DNA of 64,000 bases from Virgibacillus doumboii (GCF_902806455.1 NZ_CADCWQ010000001.1:310001-374000), one strand, 5' to 3'; positions 1-9,250 are shown, counted from the first letter of the stretch. The notes: generated from the letters alone by a model not told the origin. A program made the numbers and translations.

Positions 1-123
1 ATATCCCGTTCCATACTATAAATGTACCCTGTTTCTTTGGCAAGTATCAGCATTTCATATTTCGATTGTTTAACAATTGAGTTAAATAATAATTATTCCT
101 CTAATAGTATATGCCCAAACATA

Positions 124-152
124 AAAATTCGCCTTCCTCAGAAGACGAATTT
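124..152 (-). terminator. Intrinsic terminator of the metY-metX-hom operon
   Basis: Read on the minus strand, an AAATTCG-C-CTTC arm pairs with GGAAG-CGAATTT around a TGA loop and runs into a T tract. It lies just past the hom stop codon, so it probably ends the methionine operon. Confidence 0.7.
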
Positions 153-156
153 ATCG

Positions 157-1143
157 TTAAATAACGGGTATTGCTGATTGCTCTTTTTCAATTATCCTGC
201 AAAAATCTTCAATCATCGCACTTGCAGTTGGAAACGCGCCTGCACCAGGTCCTGTAAAAGTCAATTCACCAACAATATCTGTTTTGATATGAACAGCGTT
301 GTTTACTCCTTCAACAGCGTATAACGGATGCTCCTGGGTTATAGCAACTGGTTCAACTTTTGCGGTAAGGTTTCCACTTGAATCATAGCTAAGGGTCGCG
401 ATGTGTTTAATCCGCTTGTTATCAGCTAGCAATTTGTTGACGTAATCGTTGGTAACTTCGTTGACCGCAATCCGTTTGATATATTCCGGTTCAGGAAGTT
501 TTTTAAAAATAAGGTCACTTAGAATCATCAGTTTAAACAGTGCGTCAAATCCTTCCACATCATTTGTTGGATCTGCTTCGGCATAGCCAAGTTTCTGTGC
601 TTCGTTTAGTGCGCTGTCAAATGTCTGGTTATTTTCTCTGATGGATGTCAGGATGAAATTGGTTGTGCCATTCAGGATAGCCTGCACTTCCTGAACCTGA
701 TTTGCCTTCAATAGCTGCTGGATTGTTTGGATAATCGGAATTCCGCCGGCTGTTGTTGCCTCATACCCAATCTTTACATGATTTTCGTTGGCTAATACCT
801 TCAGTTCGCTTCCATGGGCTGCGAACAATTCTTTGTTGGCAGTAATGACATGTTTATTAGCCTGAATGCACTTCTTTAAATACGTAAAAGCAGGTTCCTT
901 CCCGACGATTGCTTCAAATACAATATCAACTTCAGGATCATTCAGTACATCATTAATATCGGTCGTAACATTTGCCTTAGTTGCAATTTTTTTGTGTTTA
1001 TCAGGATTTTCAATAACGATGGTTGAGATTCGGATAGGCGTACCTGCTAATTCTTCAAGTCTTTGCTGGTGAATGTGTATGTTCTGAAAAACACCACACC
1101 CAACTGTTCCAAGGCCGATTAACGCAACATTTATCGGTTTCAT
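157..1143 (-). CDS. hom: Homoserine dehydrogenase
   Basis: NAD(P)-dependent reduction of aspartate semialdehyde to homoserine, the branch point to methionine and threonine. The 328-residue protein starts with a Rossmann fingerprint (IGLGTVGCGV, residues 9-18), followed by the homoserine dehydrogenase catalytic domain with the NGTTNFI and GYAEADPTNDVEG motifs around residues 155-200. It ends without the C-terminal ACT domain found in about 430-residue Hom proteins, so feedback inhibition through such a domain is not expected. The ATG overlaps the metX stop codon (TAATG), and an AGGAGGTG ribosome site precedes it. It is the last gene of the operon led by the SAM riboswitch. A second hom near thrBC elsewhere in the genome is plausible but cannot be seen here. 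Confidence 0.93.
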   Translation of the reverse strand: MKPINVALIGLGTVGCGVFQNIHIHQQRLEELAGTPIRISTIVIENPDKHKKIATKANVTTDINDVLNDPEVDIVFEAIVGKEPAFTYLKKCIQANKHVITANKELFAAHGSELKVLANENHVKIGYEATTAGGIPIIQTIQQLLKANQVQEVQAILNGTTNFILTSIRENNQTFDSALNEAQKLGYAEADPTNDVEGFDALFKLMILSDLIFKKLPEPEYIKRIAVNEVTNDYVNKLLADNKRIKHIATLSYDSSGNLTAKVEPVAITQEHPLYAVEGVNNAVHIKTDIVGELTFTGPGAGAFPTASAMIEDFCRIIEKEQSAIPVI

Positions 1144-2195
1144 TACACACCTCCTTGATGCAAAAAGTCATTTACGATATGTCCCCATTTTTCGAATTCA
1201 GTTAAAAACCCATCATGGCCGAAGTTTGTCTCGATGTGATGGTATGTGCTGTCTGGCAACATATCTGCTAAAGTTTTTATTTGCTTCGGTTCATAGATTA
1301 AATCCTTATCATAACTCAACAGGAGTGTTGGTTTGTTAAGTTGTGAAGCCGCTTCCCGCCAGCCACCGCGGTTGAACCCGATATCATGCTGGTTCATGGT
1401 ATCGAGCAAATACAGGTAACTGTTCGGGTCAAAGCGGTTGACCAGCTTTTGTCCCTGATAGTTAAGATAGGATACAACATCAAAGTCATTATTCGTTTGA
1501 TTTCGGTTAAATCGTTCAGTAAACAAATCGGACGTCCGGTACGTAATCATGCCAATCATTCGGGCAAGTGCCAAACCATCGAAGGAATCGTCTGTCTGAT
1601 AATCCCCGTTGTTCCAATGCGGGTCTTGTTTGATGGCGGTACTGGCAATATGGTTGAACGCGATCCCATAATCCGAAAAAACCGGTGTAGCCGCAAGTAC
1701 AATAAGCTTTTCTATGATGTCCGGATATAAGATCCCCCATTCAAGTACTTGCATACCGCCCAGTGAACCGCCAATAACGGCCTCAAGCCGAGTAATGTTT
1801 AATTGTTGCAATGCACGATATTGCGCATGCACCATGTCACGGACCGTAATTGCCGGAAAATCACACGTATAGCTCTCGTTTGTTTCGGGATTGATGGAAG
1901 CGGGCCCGGTTGAACCGTGACATCCGCCAAGAACATTAAACGTTAATACTTGATAATGATCTGTATCAATATACGAATCAGGCCCAATTAGTCCTCTCCA
2001 CCATCCAGGATTATCAGCAGTTCCAACGGCAAGGTGATTTCCTGTTAACGCATGGCAAACGAGGATAACTGGCGCATCCGCCGGGCCGACCAGCTCATAC
2101 CGTAATGTCACCTGTTCCAGTTGTTCGCCGGAAGTAAGACGGAGCGGGCCTAATGAAACATCTGCTGTTTTGGAAATAATTGTTTTCGAGTTCAA
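1143..2195 (-). CDS. metX: Homoserine O-acetyltransferase (MetX)
   Basis: Transfers an acyl group, normally acetyl from acetyl-CoA, to homoserine, giving the substrate for the sulfhydrylase encoded just upstream. The 350-residue alpha/beta-hydrolase fold protein shows the nucleophile elbow GGSLGGMQ (Ser near residue 143), and the catalytic His in NFGHDGF near the C-terminus. Length fits the MetX family. The start is TTG (complement of 2193-2195), with an AAGGAG site eight bases upstream. It sits 24 bp after metY and overlaps hom by one base, so the three genes should be cotranscribed. Acetyl rather than succinyl specificity is inferred from the pairing with metY, not from residues. Confidence 0.94.
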   Translation of the reverse strand: MNSKTIISKTADVSLGPLRLTSGEQLEQVTLRYELVGPADAPVILVCHALTGNHLAVGTADNPGWWRGLIGPDSYIDTDHYQVLTFNVLGGCHGSTGPASINPETNESYTCDFPAITVRDMVHAQYRALQQLNITRLEAVIGGSLGGMQVLEWGILYPDIIEKLIVLAATPVFSDYGIAFNHIASTAIKQDPHWNNGDYQTDDSFDGLALARMIGMITYRTSDLFTERFNRNQTNNDFDVVSYLNYQGQKLVNRFDPNSYLYLLDTMNQHDIGFNRGGWREAASQLNKPTLLLSYDKDLIYEPKQIKTLADMLPDSTYHHIETNFGHDGFLTEFEKWGHIVNDFLHQGGV

Positions 2196-2219
2196 AATAA
2201 CCGCTCCTTTGAATCAGGA

Positions 2220-3980
2220 TTATGCCTCAACAAGAACGCTTTCTGCATTATTACCGCGAATACGTGCAGCTTCCTTATATGCATTTTTATCTGAAATGAT
2301 TGTTATTCCGGCAGCTTTCGCGTGCTCGAGCGTTTGGTCTGAAACTTGTGGATTTTCTACCCAAAGGATTTTACCATTTTTATTAATAAATTGTTCAATT
2401 GTTTCCGGTGGTAAAGTATTGTCATCTGCCAACACTGCGTCAATGTCAAACGGTACATCCACCAATTTCGCATACGATTGTTCATTTAAAATTTCCTTCC
2501 CGGAAGAACTTACCGGAACAACCTGAAAGCCAAGCTGTTGCAATTGCTTCGTACGCTTGTAAAAAGAACTGTTTGAATCTTCCAGTCCAATAACAGCGAT
2601 TGTCTTTTTGCGAATGCCTTCACTTCCTCGGTCAAAAGGGGAGGATAGCAGCCAGTTAATCGCATCATCATCGGTTTGCTGAATAGTTATTTTCTCACCG
2701 CTCGCCTTGGCAATCGCCTGATCTAAATCTGCCAGTATATCTTTGGTTGATTCAAGTCCGATTGACAGACGAACCAATTCTTCCGATACACCACTTTTAA
2801 CTAAATCTTCATCGCTCAGCTGCTGGTGTGTTGTCGAGGCAGGATGGATGATAAGTGATTTGGCATCTCCGACATTGGCAACGTGTGACCAGAGGGTAAT
2901 GCCGTCAATCAGTTTTCTTCCTGCATCACGGCCACCTTTAATGCCAAAGGTTATGATGGACCCGTAGCCATTCTGTAAATATTTTTTTGCCAAATTGTGG
3001 GAAGGATGATCACTTAATCCGGGATAATTAACCCATTCCACTGCCGGATGACTCTGCAGGAATGCTGCAACTTCTTCGGCATTTTTGTTATGACGTTCAA
3101 TTCTCAGGTGCAATGTTTCCAGACCCTGCAGTAGCAGAAATGCATTTTGCGGACTTAAGCAGGCACCGATGTCGCGCAGTAATTGAACACGAAGTTTCGT
3201 AGCAAATGCTGCCGGGCCGACATCGACATAGCGCAGCCCATTGTAGCTCGCATCCGGCTCGGTAAAACCTGGGAATTTGCCGTTACCCCAATTAAATCGT
3301 CCGCCATCAACAACAACGCCGCCAATTGCTGTACCGTGTCCGCCAATCCATTTTGTTGCGGAATGGACAACAATATCTGCTCCCCATGACAGTGGCTTTG
3401 TGACGTACGGTGTTGCAAATGTATTATCAATGATTAACGGAATCCCGTTGTCGTGTGCAATTCCGGCAACCGCTTCAACATCCAGCACATTGAGACTTGG
3501 ATTTGTAATAATCTCACCGAAAATTGCTTTCGTTTTATCAGTTATGGCGCATCGTATACTATCAAGATCTGTTCCGTCGACTTGTTTCACATCTATTCCG
3601 TATCGCGGCAGTGTATTGGCGAACAGGTTGTAAGTCCCGCCGTAGAGATTACTGTCAGCGATAATCTCATCACCACTAGCAGCCAGATTCAGAATTGCCA
3701 GGGTAATGGCAGACATTCCAGATGAAGTTGCCACGGCAGCTACCCCGTCTTCAAGTAATGAAATCCGTTGCTCAAATGCATCAACTGTCGGATTCATGAT
3801 TCTTGTATAGATATTACCTGGTTCTTTTAAACCGAAAAGATTTTGTGCATGCTCGGTGTCCTTGAAAACATAGGAAGTAGTTTGATAGATAGGGACCGCA
3901 CGTGATCCTGTCGTCGGATCCGGCTCCTGACCGCCATGAAGTAATTGTGTTTCCTGGTTTTGAAGATGAAAGTTTGACAT
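2220..3980 (-). CDS. metY: O-acetylhomoserine sulfhydrylase fused to a CoA-binding-like domain
   Basis: PLP enzyme that makes homocysteine from O-acetylhomoserine and sulfide. Residues 1-428 are a complete Cys/Met-metabolism PLP core: the PLP-binding Asp in [11 protein letters not shown] (about D185), the Schiff-base Lys in [13 protein letters not shown] (about K210), and a normal C-terminal domain ending at [16 protein letters not shown]. Residues 430-586 are extra. They begin [17 protein letters not shown] and continue with [30 protein letters not shown] and [14 protein letters not shown], the layout of YccU/CoA_binding_2 Rossmann domains. MetY proteins are usually about 430 residues, so this is a fusion. 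The role of the added domain is unknown; a CoA or acyl-CoA sensor is only a guess. An AGGAGG-type site precedes the ATG. The gene is first in the riboswitch operon. Confidence 0.92.
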   Translation of the reverse strand: MSNFHLQNQETQLLHGGQEPDPTTGSRAVPIYQTTSYVFKDTEHAQNLFGLKEPGNIYTRIMNPTVDAFEQRISLLEDGVAAVATSSGMSAITLAILNLAASGDEIIADSNLYGGTYNLFANTLPRYGIDVKQVDGTDLDSIRCAITDKTKAIFGEIITNPSLNVLDVEAVAGIAHDNGIPLIIDNTFATPYVTKPLSWGADIVVHSATKWIGGHGTAIGGVVVDGGRFNWGNGKFPGFTEPDASYNGLRYVDVGPAAFATKLRVQLLRDIGACLSPQNAFLLLQGLETLHLRIERHNKNAEEVAAFLQSHPAVEWVNYPGLSDHPSHNLAKKYLQNGYGSIITFGIKGGRDAGRKLIDGITLWSHVANVGDAKSLIIHPASTTHQQLSDEDLVKSGVSEELVRLSIGLESTKDILADLDQAIAKASGEKITIQQTDDDAINWLLSSPFDRGSEGIRKKTIAVIGLEDSNSSFYKRTKQLQQLGFQVVPVSSSGKEILNEQSYAKLVDVPFDIDAVLADDNTLPPETIEQFINKNGKILWVENPQVSDQTLEHAKAAGITIISDKNAYKEAARIRGNNAESVLVEA

Positions 3981-4032
3981 AAAATATTCCTCCTTAAAAT
4001 GTTTTATCTGGAGGAAGAGGAGTAAACGAAAA

Positions 4033-4054
4033 GCCCTCTTCCTAAGAAGAGGGC
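4033..4054 (-). terminator. Terminator of the SAM riboswitch expression platform
   Basis: Minus-strand GCCCTCTT and AAGAGGGC arms around CTTAGG are followed by TTTTCGTTT. It lies between the SAM-I aptamer and metY, as expected for a SAM-dependent transcription switch. Confidence 0.9.
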
Positions 4055-4076
4055 GTTATATGTAACCGATCCTCCC

Positions 4077-4193
4077 CTTATCTTCCAGATCACTCTTTGA
4101 CCTGTAGGATTTGGCACCTTCCAAGCAAATTATTTTTGCTTTTAGGTTGCCGGGCTTCACAGGGCCTATTCCCTCCACCGCTCTTGATAAGAG
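4077..4193 (-). promoter_or_regulatory. SAM-I riboswitch (S box) aptamer
   Basis: On the minus strand the leader has the S-box core: a CTTATC P1 arm, the AGAG..GTGGAGGGA segment, GGCCC-TGAAGCCCGGCAACC, a variable A-rich hairpin, GGTGCCAA-TCC-CAG and a closing GATAAG arm. It is followed by a terminator hairpin at 4033-4054. SAM binding should favour the terminator, turning off metY-metX-hom when SAM is plentiful. Confidence 0.96.
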
Positions 4194-4221
4194 ATTGAAA
4201 ATTTTATTAAGTTTAATGGAT

Positions 4222-4251
4222 ATTATATACCCGGTAATCAATTAATGTCAA
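4222..4251 (-). promoter_or_regulatory. Sigma-A promoter of the methionine operon
   Basis: Minus strand: a consensus TTGACA (complement of 4246-4251), an 18-bp spacer and a consensus TATAAT (complement of 4222-4227). Transcription would start near 4215, about 20 bases before the riboswitch aptamer. Confidence 0.88.
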
Positions 4252-4340
4252 GATACTTTTTGAAAATTGTTTTTATTTAACATTGATATTGATATAAACT
4301 GCCAACCAGATCCAATCATTTAGTGATGCTTTCTGGCTAT

Positions 4341-4580
4341 GCAGCTGGAATATACTCGCTTTCACGCCTCCGGGTACCAAGGCGACATCTGCTCAAAAAG
4401 TGAGTTTTCGCAGTGTCTTCTTAGCCGTGGGCAAGTGTCGAGCCCTCCCCAGTTCGTACCTCGCCTGCGGGGTCTCGCCTAGCTTGTTCTTCCCACAGGA
4501 CAAGGAAGGCTACGTCAGCGATACATCGCACAAAGAAAAAGTGCTTTTCTTTTTCGAGGAATCTCGCATATTCCAGCTGC
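4341..4580. repeat. GC-rich inverted-repeat element, copy 1
   Basis: About 240 bp bounded by imperfect inverted ends (GCAGCTGGAATATACTCGC at the left; CTCGCATATTCCAGCTGC at the right). Bases 4347-4427 are a near-exact reverse complement of 26899-26980, so this is a dispersed element. No coding capacity for a transposase is visible. It resembles non-autonomous MITE/REP-like repeats. Confidence 0.75.
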
Positions 4581-4653
4581 TGGTTTACAAGGTTAACTAT
4601 TTTTCGTAATTATAAATTTTATTGATTTACCAAGATAAAGTAAGCAATATTCA

Positions 4654-4767
4654 GCGGAGGAAATACGCTGAGACTCCTGTGGGAGGAAAGGCCTAGGTGA
4701 GACCACTGAGTGCGTAAGCACGAAGAGGGCTCAACAGCCGCCCACGGAAAGCGAAGTGTATTTCCGC
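4654..4767. repeat. GC-rich inverted-repeat element, copy 2
   Basis: A GCGGAGGAAATACGC left arm and a GCGAAGTGTATTTCCGC right arm flank a core with GGGAGGAAAGGC and GGTGAGACCAC. The core matches 26809-26900, but lacks the roughly 60-bp segment that interrupts the 26.8-kb copy. It stops about 30 bp short of the rarD stop codon. Confidence 0.72.
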
Positions 4768-4799
4768 AGCGGCGGACTAACACTCATAGTATGAAAAAA

Positions 4800-5702
4800 T
4801 CAATTTCCCCGCTGTACCCGCGATGGTCTGCGGTGTGCCGCCCCCATGAAAATAATCAGCGCAATCCAAATAAGTCCAAAAGAAATAAGATGCGCCTGGG
4901 AGAATGTTTCGTCGTAAACAAACACACCAAGAATAAGCATGATGGTCGGGGCAAAATACTGCAAAAATCCGACCATTGTTAACGGAATTTGTTTTGCGCC
5001 ACTAGCAAATAACAGTAATGGCACAGCAGTTGCAATTCCCGCTCCGAACAATAATAATCCAATGCCGGAAAACATCGTATTCACAGCGAATGAACTTCCT
5101 TGAATAAACAGCAAATAAATAAGGGCTATCGGCGTTATGATCATTGTCTCAATCGTTAACCCGAACATTGCACTGATATCAACGGTTTTTTTAAGAAGTC
5201 CGTACAAACCAAAACTAAATGCCAGCAGCAGCGACACCCATGGAAAAACACCAAAGCTGAAGGTTAAATTGATAACTCCGACTGCGGCAAGAATAAATGA
5301 CAGCAATTGCCTTCTTGTCAGGGTTTCTTTTAAAACGATCATTCCAAGCAGAATACTTACAAGCGGGTTGATGTAATACCCAAGGCTTGCCTGGATCACA
5401 TGATCATTATTAACAGCCCAAATATAGGTGAGCCAATTGATGCTGATGATAACCGATGCCAGGGATATTCCGGTTAATTTCTTTTTGTCTTTTAAAATAA
5501 CCTTGCATTCTTTAATAAAGGGATGCCATTTTCGCAGGACCACAACAATGGCAATCATAAAAACAAATGACCAAAGAATGCGGTGTGCTAATATCTCCCC
5601 GGCAGGAAACTGGCTGACCAGCTTCCAGTATATTGGTAAAAATCCCCATAAAATATAGGCTAAAGCAGTATAAATAATTCCTTGTTTACTTGATTGATTC
5701 AA
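4800..5702 (-). CDS. rarD: RarD-type EamA family permease
   Basis: Integral membrane protein of the drug/metabolite transporter superfamily. The 300-residue length and N-terminal GIIYTALAYILWGFLPIYWK are typical of RarD (chloramphenicol-sensitive protein) members. About ten hydrophobic segments alternate with short basic loops (for example RKWHPFIKECK and DKKKL). The start is a TTG with a GGAG site nine bases upstream. The C-terminal tail is charged and contains a run of Arg. The substrate is unknown; the family name comes from an old resistance phenotype and does not establish drug transport. It is convergent with nothing close by, and stands alone between repeat DNA and the gamma-lyase promoter. 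Confidence 0.85.
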   Translation of the reverse strand: MNQSSKQGIIYTALAYILWGFLPIYWKLVSQFPAGEILAHRILWSFVFMIAIVVVLRKWHPFIKECKVILKDKKKLTGISLASVIISINWLTYIWAVNNDHVIQASLGYYINPLVSILLGMIVLKETLTRRQLLSFILAAVGVINLTFSFGVFPWVSLLLAFSFGLYGLLKKTVDISAMFGLTIETMIITPIALIYLLFIQGSSFAVNTMFSGIGLLLFGAGIATAVPLLLFASGAKQIPLTMVGFLQYFAPTIMLILGVFVYDETFSQAHLISFGLIWIALIIFMGAAHRRPSRVQRGN

Positions 5703-5779
5703 TTAAAAAAACTCCAATACTATAAAACTCTGAATCGGGCAGGTGAATTACGCTAAAAGTTTACAAATCACACAACGTC

Positions 5780-5793
5780 CCCGAAATTTCGGG
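5780..5793. promoter_or_regulatory. 14-bp perfect palindrome in the rarD-mgl spacer
   Basis: CCCGAAATTTCGGG is a perfect palindrome between the divergent rarD and gamma-lyase genes. It may be an operator; no protein can be assigned. The rest of 5703-5961 holds the cre site and promoter listed separately. Confidence 0.3.
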
Positions 5794-5876
5794 CAATTCC
5801 TTAACCCGTTTCATCTAAATAAGCTAATCTTAGAACCAATGCCTGAAAATAGCAATATTCCTGCCTGAATTATTTA

Positions 5877-5915
5877 GAGAAAACGCTTTCAAAAAATGTG
5901 TAAATGCAATATGAT
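5877..5915 (+). promoter_or_regulatory. Promoter with overlapping cre-like site for the gamma-lyase gene
   Basis: TTTCAA (5887-5892), a 17-bp spacer and TATGAT (5910-5915) form a sigma-A promoter. GAAAACGCTTTC, the palindromic heart of a CcpA cre site, overlaps the -35 box. That placement would allow repression of methionine breakdown when glucose is present. The outermost cre positions deviate from consensus. Confidence 0.6.
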
Positions 5916-5961
5916 AGTAGTATAAGAGTTTATAAGAATGCATAGTTAAAGGGGGATCTGA

Positions 5962-7149
5962 ATGATGGCAAAAAAATATAAACAGTTTGAGACATCGGTC
6001 ATTCATGATGGCTACAGTTCTGAAGATATGATGGGAAGCCTTGCACCACCATTATTCCAGACATCGACCTATACGTTTGAAACAGCCGAACAGGGTGAAC
6101 GCCGCTTTGCTGGAGAGGAAGATGGTTATATTTATTCCAGACTGGGGAATCCGACCGTAAATGTATTGGAAGAACGAATTGCAGCTTTGGAAAATGGTGA
6201 ACGGGGTCTGGCGTTTGGCTCAGGAATGGCAGCTGTATCTGCCATACTGATTGCGCTTACTAAGGCAAATGATCATGTATTATGTTCGTCAGGTTTGTAT
6301 GGTTGTACATTTGGACTGTTAACGATGATGAAAGAAAAATACAATATTACACATGATTTTTCCGCAATGCAAACAGAAGAGGAAGTGCGCTCCTTAATTA
6401 AACCTGAAACCACATGTATTTATATCGAAACGCCGATTAATCCGACAATGAAGCTGATTGATCTTGGAATGGCAGCAAAAGTGGGCCGCGAAAAAGGAAT
6501 CCCGGTCGTCGTTGACAATACATTTTCATCGCCGTATCTGCAGCGGCCGCTTGAGCTTGGATGTGATGTTGTCATCCACAGTGCGACGAAATATATCGGC
6601 GGTCATGGGGATGTCATTGCCGGACTTGTCGTTGGCAAGAAAGAATTTTTGGATAAAGTTGCGATGACAACCCAAAAAGATATTGGCGGGGTTATGTCAC
6701 CATTTGATGCATGGCTCTTAATCAGAGGCCTCAAAACACTGCCAATTCGGGTTGACCGGCACTGTGATAATGCGGAAAAAGTGTTTGAGAAACTGCACAG
6801 TCATCCAAAAGTTGCACGCGTTTTTTATCCAAATGATGAAAGCCACCCGGATTATAAAATTCGCCAAAAACAAATGAAGCGTGGCGGCGGTTTGATCTCA
6901 TTTGAAATTGACGGTACGAAACAGGATGCCCAGCGAATGCTTAATAATCTCAACTTCATTAAGATTGCTGTTAGTCTTGGAGATGCAGAAACATTAATCC
7001 AGCACCCGGCAACAATGACACATGCCGTTGTCCCGGAAGAATCACGTCTGGAAATGGGCATTACCGAACAGCTTATCCGATTGTCTGTTGGCTTGGAAGC
7101 CTGGGAGGATGTTTGGGCTGATCTGGAACAAGCGCTCAACAGCTTATAA
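5962..7149 (+). CDS. Probable methionine gamma-lyase (Cys/Met PLP family)
   Basis: PLP enzyme of 395 residues that probably splits methionine into methanethiol, 2-oxobutyrate and ammonia. PLP motifs are PVVVDNTFSSPYLQRP and the Schiff-base Lys in VVIHSATKYIGGHGD. The segment GLYGCTFGLL carries a Cys where characterised methionine gamma-lyases have their substrate-discriminating Cys (TLYGCTFAFL in the Pseudomonas putida enzyme). Most cystathionine gamma-synthases and beta-lyases lack this Cys. An AGGGGGATC site precedes tandem ATGs at 5962 and 5965. It stands alone in its operon with a cre-like promoter, which fits a catabolic enzyme. Cystathionine gamma-lyase activity cannot be excluded from sequence alone. 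Confidence 0.8.
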   Translation: MMAKKYKQFETSVIHDGYSSEDMMGSLAPPLFQTSTYTFETAEQGERRFAGEEDGYIYSRLGNPTVNVLEERIAALENGERGLAFGSGMAAVSAILIALTKANDHVLCSSGLYGCTFGLLTMMKEKYNITHDFSAMQTEEEVRSLIKPETTCIYIETPINPTMKLIDLGMAAKVGREKGIPVVVDNTFSSPYLQRPLELGCDVVIHSATKYIGGHGDVIAGLVVGKKEFLDKVAMTTQKDIGGVMSPFDAWLLIRGLKTLPIRVDRHCDNAEKVFEKLHSHPKVARVFYPNDESHPDYKIRQKQMKRGGGLISFEIDGTKQDAQRMLNNLNFIKIAVSLGDAETLIQHPATMTHAVVPEESRLEMGITEQLIRLSVGLEAWEDVWADLEQALNSL

Positions 7150-7151
7150 AA

Positions 7152-7709
7152 CTATGGGCGTTTGCTCCAAGGTTCAAGCGTACCGACGACTGTTTCTTCA
7201 TTGTCGGATGCAATTGCCTGAATGACACCGTCAGAAATTTCGTCATGGGTTAACCAGCGGGAATGGTTATTTTCCAAGATAAAACCCAAATAAACGCGTC
7301 TGTACAAACAATTATCCGGTACAGGCGTGTTTTCTTTTTCAAAAAAGCGGGAACTTCCCTGTACATGAAATAATCGCCAAACCGAGTTTAAATTTCGTTC
7401 CATTATCATATCCTTAATTAAGGGTAATGCTTCTGGTGCAGTTGAATGTATCCAACTCACAACAATTTGCGGTATCCCATTGGTTTCCAATATGTCACCA
7501 ATCACATCAGTAAAGTGCTCATTGTCTTGATAATCAGTTGAAACGCCATGGAGGTTTTCTGCGTACATACTGTCGTACTTGACTTTTTGCAGTTTATCCT
7601 GATTTCGTCCGATAACATAAACAATAAAGCCATTTTCATTGAGCCAATGGCACACTTTCTTCAGCATGCCGGATCCACCTATGACAAGGGCGTATTTCGA
7701 TTCCATCAT
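7152..7709 (-). CDS. Atypical short Rossmann-fold protein (SDR-like, no YxxxK)
   Basis: A 185-residue protein with an N-terminal dinucleotide-binding signature (YALVIGGSGMLKKV, residues 6-19), and a second beta-alpha unit ending YVIGRNQDKL. It looks like the front half of a short-chain dehydrogenase, but no Tyr-x3-Lys catalytic pair is visible, and it is shorter than the usual 240-280 residues. The C-terminal part (RRVYLGFILENNHSRWLTHDEISDGVIQAI) resembles small bacillus proteins annotated as short-chain dehydrogenase. The function is unknown. The gene converges on the gamma-lyase gene with only two bases between stop codons. GGATGTGG precedes tandem ATGs. Confidence 0.75.
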   Translation of the reverse strand: MMESKYALVIGGSGMLKKVCHWLNENGFIVYVIGRNQDKLQKVKYDSMYAENLHGVSTDYQDNEHFTDVIGDILETNGIPQIVVSWIHSTAPEALPLIKDMIMERNLNSVWRLFHVQGSSRFFEKENTPVPDNCLYRRVYLGFILENNHSRWLTHDEISDGVIQAIASDNEETVVGTLEPWSKRP

Positions 7710-7807
7710 TCCACATCCTTATATTGCATATTACCAGACTAACTTAAGAACAAATTTTGTGCTATATTAAGGGTATTGTAATTGCTCGATAAGGAGAGAA
7801 AAAACTC

Positions 7808-9250
7808 GTGGGTTTTACATCGATTTTATTGGCATTTATATTGGTTTTTAACATTGCGCTTGCATTGACCATCATCTTTCTGGAGCGGAAAGATGCCAGT
7901 TCAACATGGGCATGGCTGATGGTGCTCTTGTTTATTCCGATTGTCGGATTTATATTATATTTAATTTTTGGTAAACGGTTGAGCGGTCAACGGATCTTTA
8001 CCTGGGATACGAAAAGTAAATTAGGGGTAAAAAAAGCTGTTCAGCAGCAATTACGCGCAATTGAAGAAAATAATTTTGATTTTAAACACAAGGAACTAGC
8101 TGAATACAAAGATTTATATTATTTGCACCTGCGAAATAATGACGCTATTTTCACCCAGGATAACAGTGTGAAAATATTTACGGACGGAGCTGAAAAGTTT
8201 GAGGCGCTCATTCAGGATTTGAAAAGTGCAACGGATCATATTCATTTACTGTATTATATTCTTCGTCATGACAAACTTGGCAGGAAAATTTCCGATATAT
8301 TGATTGCGAAGGCGAAAAAAGGTGTAGAAGTCCGTGTTTTATACGATGACATGGGTTCAAGAGGCATCAAAAAGAAGTTCCTGAACCGATTGCGAAAAGC
8401 AGGTGTTCAGGTGGAGGCATTTTTCCCGCCAAAGATTCCTAAAGTGAATTTGAAAATTAATTTCCGCAATCACCGCAAACTCGCAATTATCGACGGTAAG
8501 ACCGGTTACATTGGCGGGTTTAATATCGGTGATGAGTACCTTGGGGAAAATAAGAAATTTGGATACTGGCGTGATACCCATTTACGTATTTGCGGGGATG
8601 CAGTGACAAATATGCAGACCCGCTTTATCCTGGACTGGAATCAGGCATCACGTAATGATATTGTGTACGAAGACCGTTTTTATGAGGCAGAAACGGCCGG
8701 TGATGTTGGGGTGCAAATCGTATCCAGCGGTCCAGACTCAGATTGGGAACAGATTAAAAACGGCTATATTAAAATGATCATGTCCGCGAAAGAATATGTG
8801 TACATACAAACCCCATATTTTATCCCGGATGAAAGTCTGCGGGATACGTTGCGGATTGCTGTACTGTCCGGGGTTGACGTGAAAATTATGATTCCGAATA
8901 AACCGGACCACCCGTTTGTTTATTGGGCAACATTGTCTTATATCGGTGATTTGGTTTATGCCGGAGCTGAGGTATATATTTATCAGAATGGATTTTTGCA
9001 CGCAAAAACAATCGTCGTTGACGGGAAAATTGCATCAGTTGGCACGGCAAATATTGACGTGCGCAGCTTCAGACTCAATTTTGAAGTGAATGCATTCCTG
9101 TATGATAAAGGTCTTGCGGAAAGATTGTTGGAAGCATTTAATCATGACATTACACTTTCTACACAAATGACGAAAAAATTGTATGAGAAGCGATCGCTGG
9201 GAATTCGCTTTAAAGAATCAATTTCAAGGTTGTTATCACCGATTTTGTAG
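7808..9250 (+). CDS. cls: Cardiolipin synthase
   Basis: Membrane phospholipase-D family enzyme that condenses two phosphatidylglycerols into cardiolipin. The 480-residue protein has two N-terminal membrane segments (residues 4-23 and 34-54) and two HxKxxxxD motifs: HRKLAIIDGKTGYIGG (His at about 222) and HAKTIVVDGKIASVGT (His at about 398), each with the downstream Gly-rich turn. Length and layout match bacillus Cls. The start is GTG with AAGGAGA ten bases upstream. Cardiolipin is commonly linked to osmotic adaptation, consistent with a halotolerant host, but several paralogues usually exist and the physiological role of this copy is not shown here. Confidence 0.94.
   Translation: MGFTSILLAFILVFNIALALTIIFLERKDASSTWAWLMVLLFIPIVGFILYLIFGKRLSGQRIFTWDTKSKLGVKKAVQQQLRAIEENNFDFKHKELAEYKDLYYLHLRNNDAIFTQDNSVKIFTDGAEKFEALIQDLKSATDHIHLLYYILRHDKLGRKISDILIAKAKKGVEVRVLYDDMGSRGIKKKFLNRLRKAGVQVEAFFPPKIPKVNLKINFRNHRKLAIIDGKTGYIGGFNIGDEYLGENKKFGYWRDTHLRICGDAVTNMQTRFILDWNQASRNDIVYEDRFYEAETAGDVGVQIVSSGPDSDWEQIKNGYIKMIMSAKEYVYIQTPYFIPDESLRDTLRIAVLSGVDVKIMIPNKPDHPFVYWATLSYIGDLVYAGAEVYIYQNGFLHAKTIVVDGKIASVGTANIDVRSFRLNFEVNAFLYDKGLAERLLEAFNHDITLSTQMTKKLYEKRSLGIRFKESISRLLSPIL

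Noticed and set aside
4056..4241. 61-codon minus-strand frame upstream of metY
   Set aside because: It lies entirely over the SAM-I riboswitch, whose RNA structure explains the conservation.
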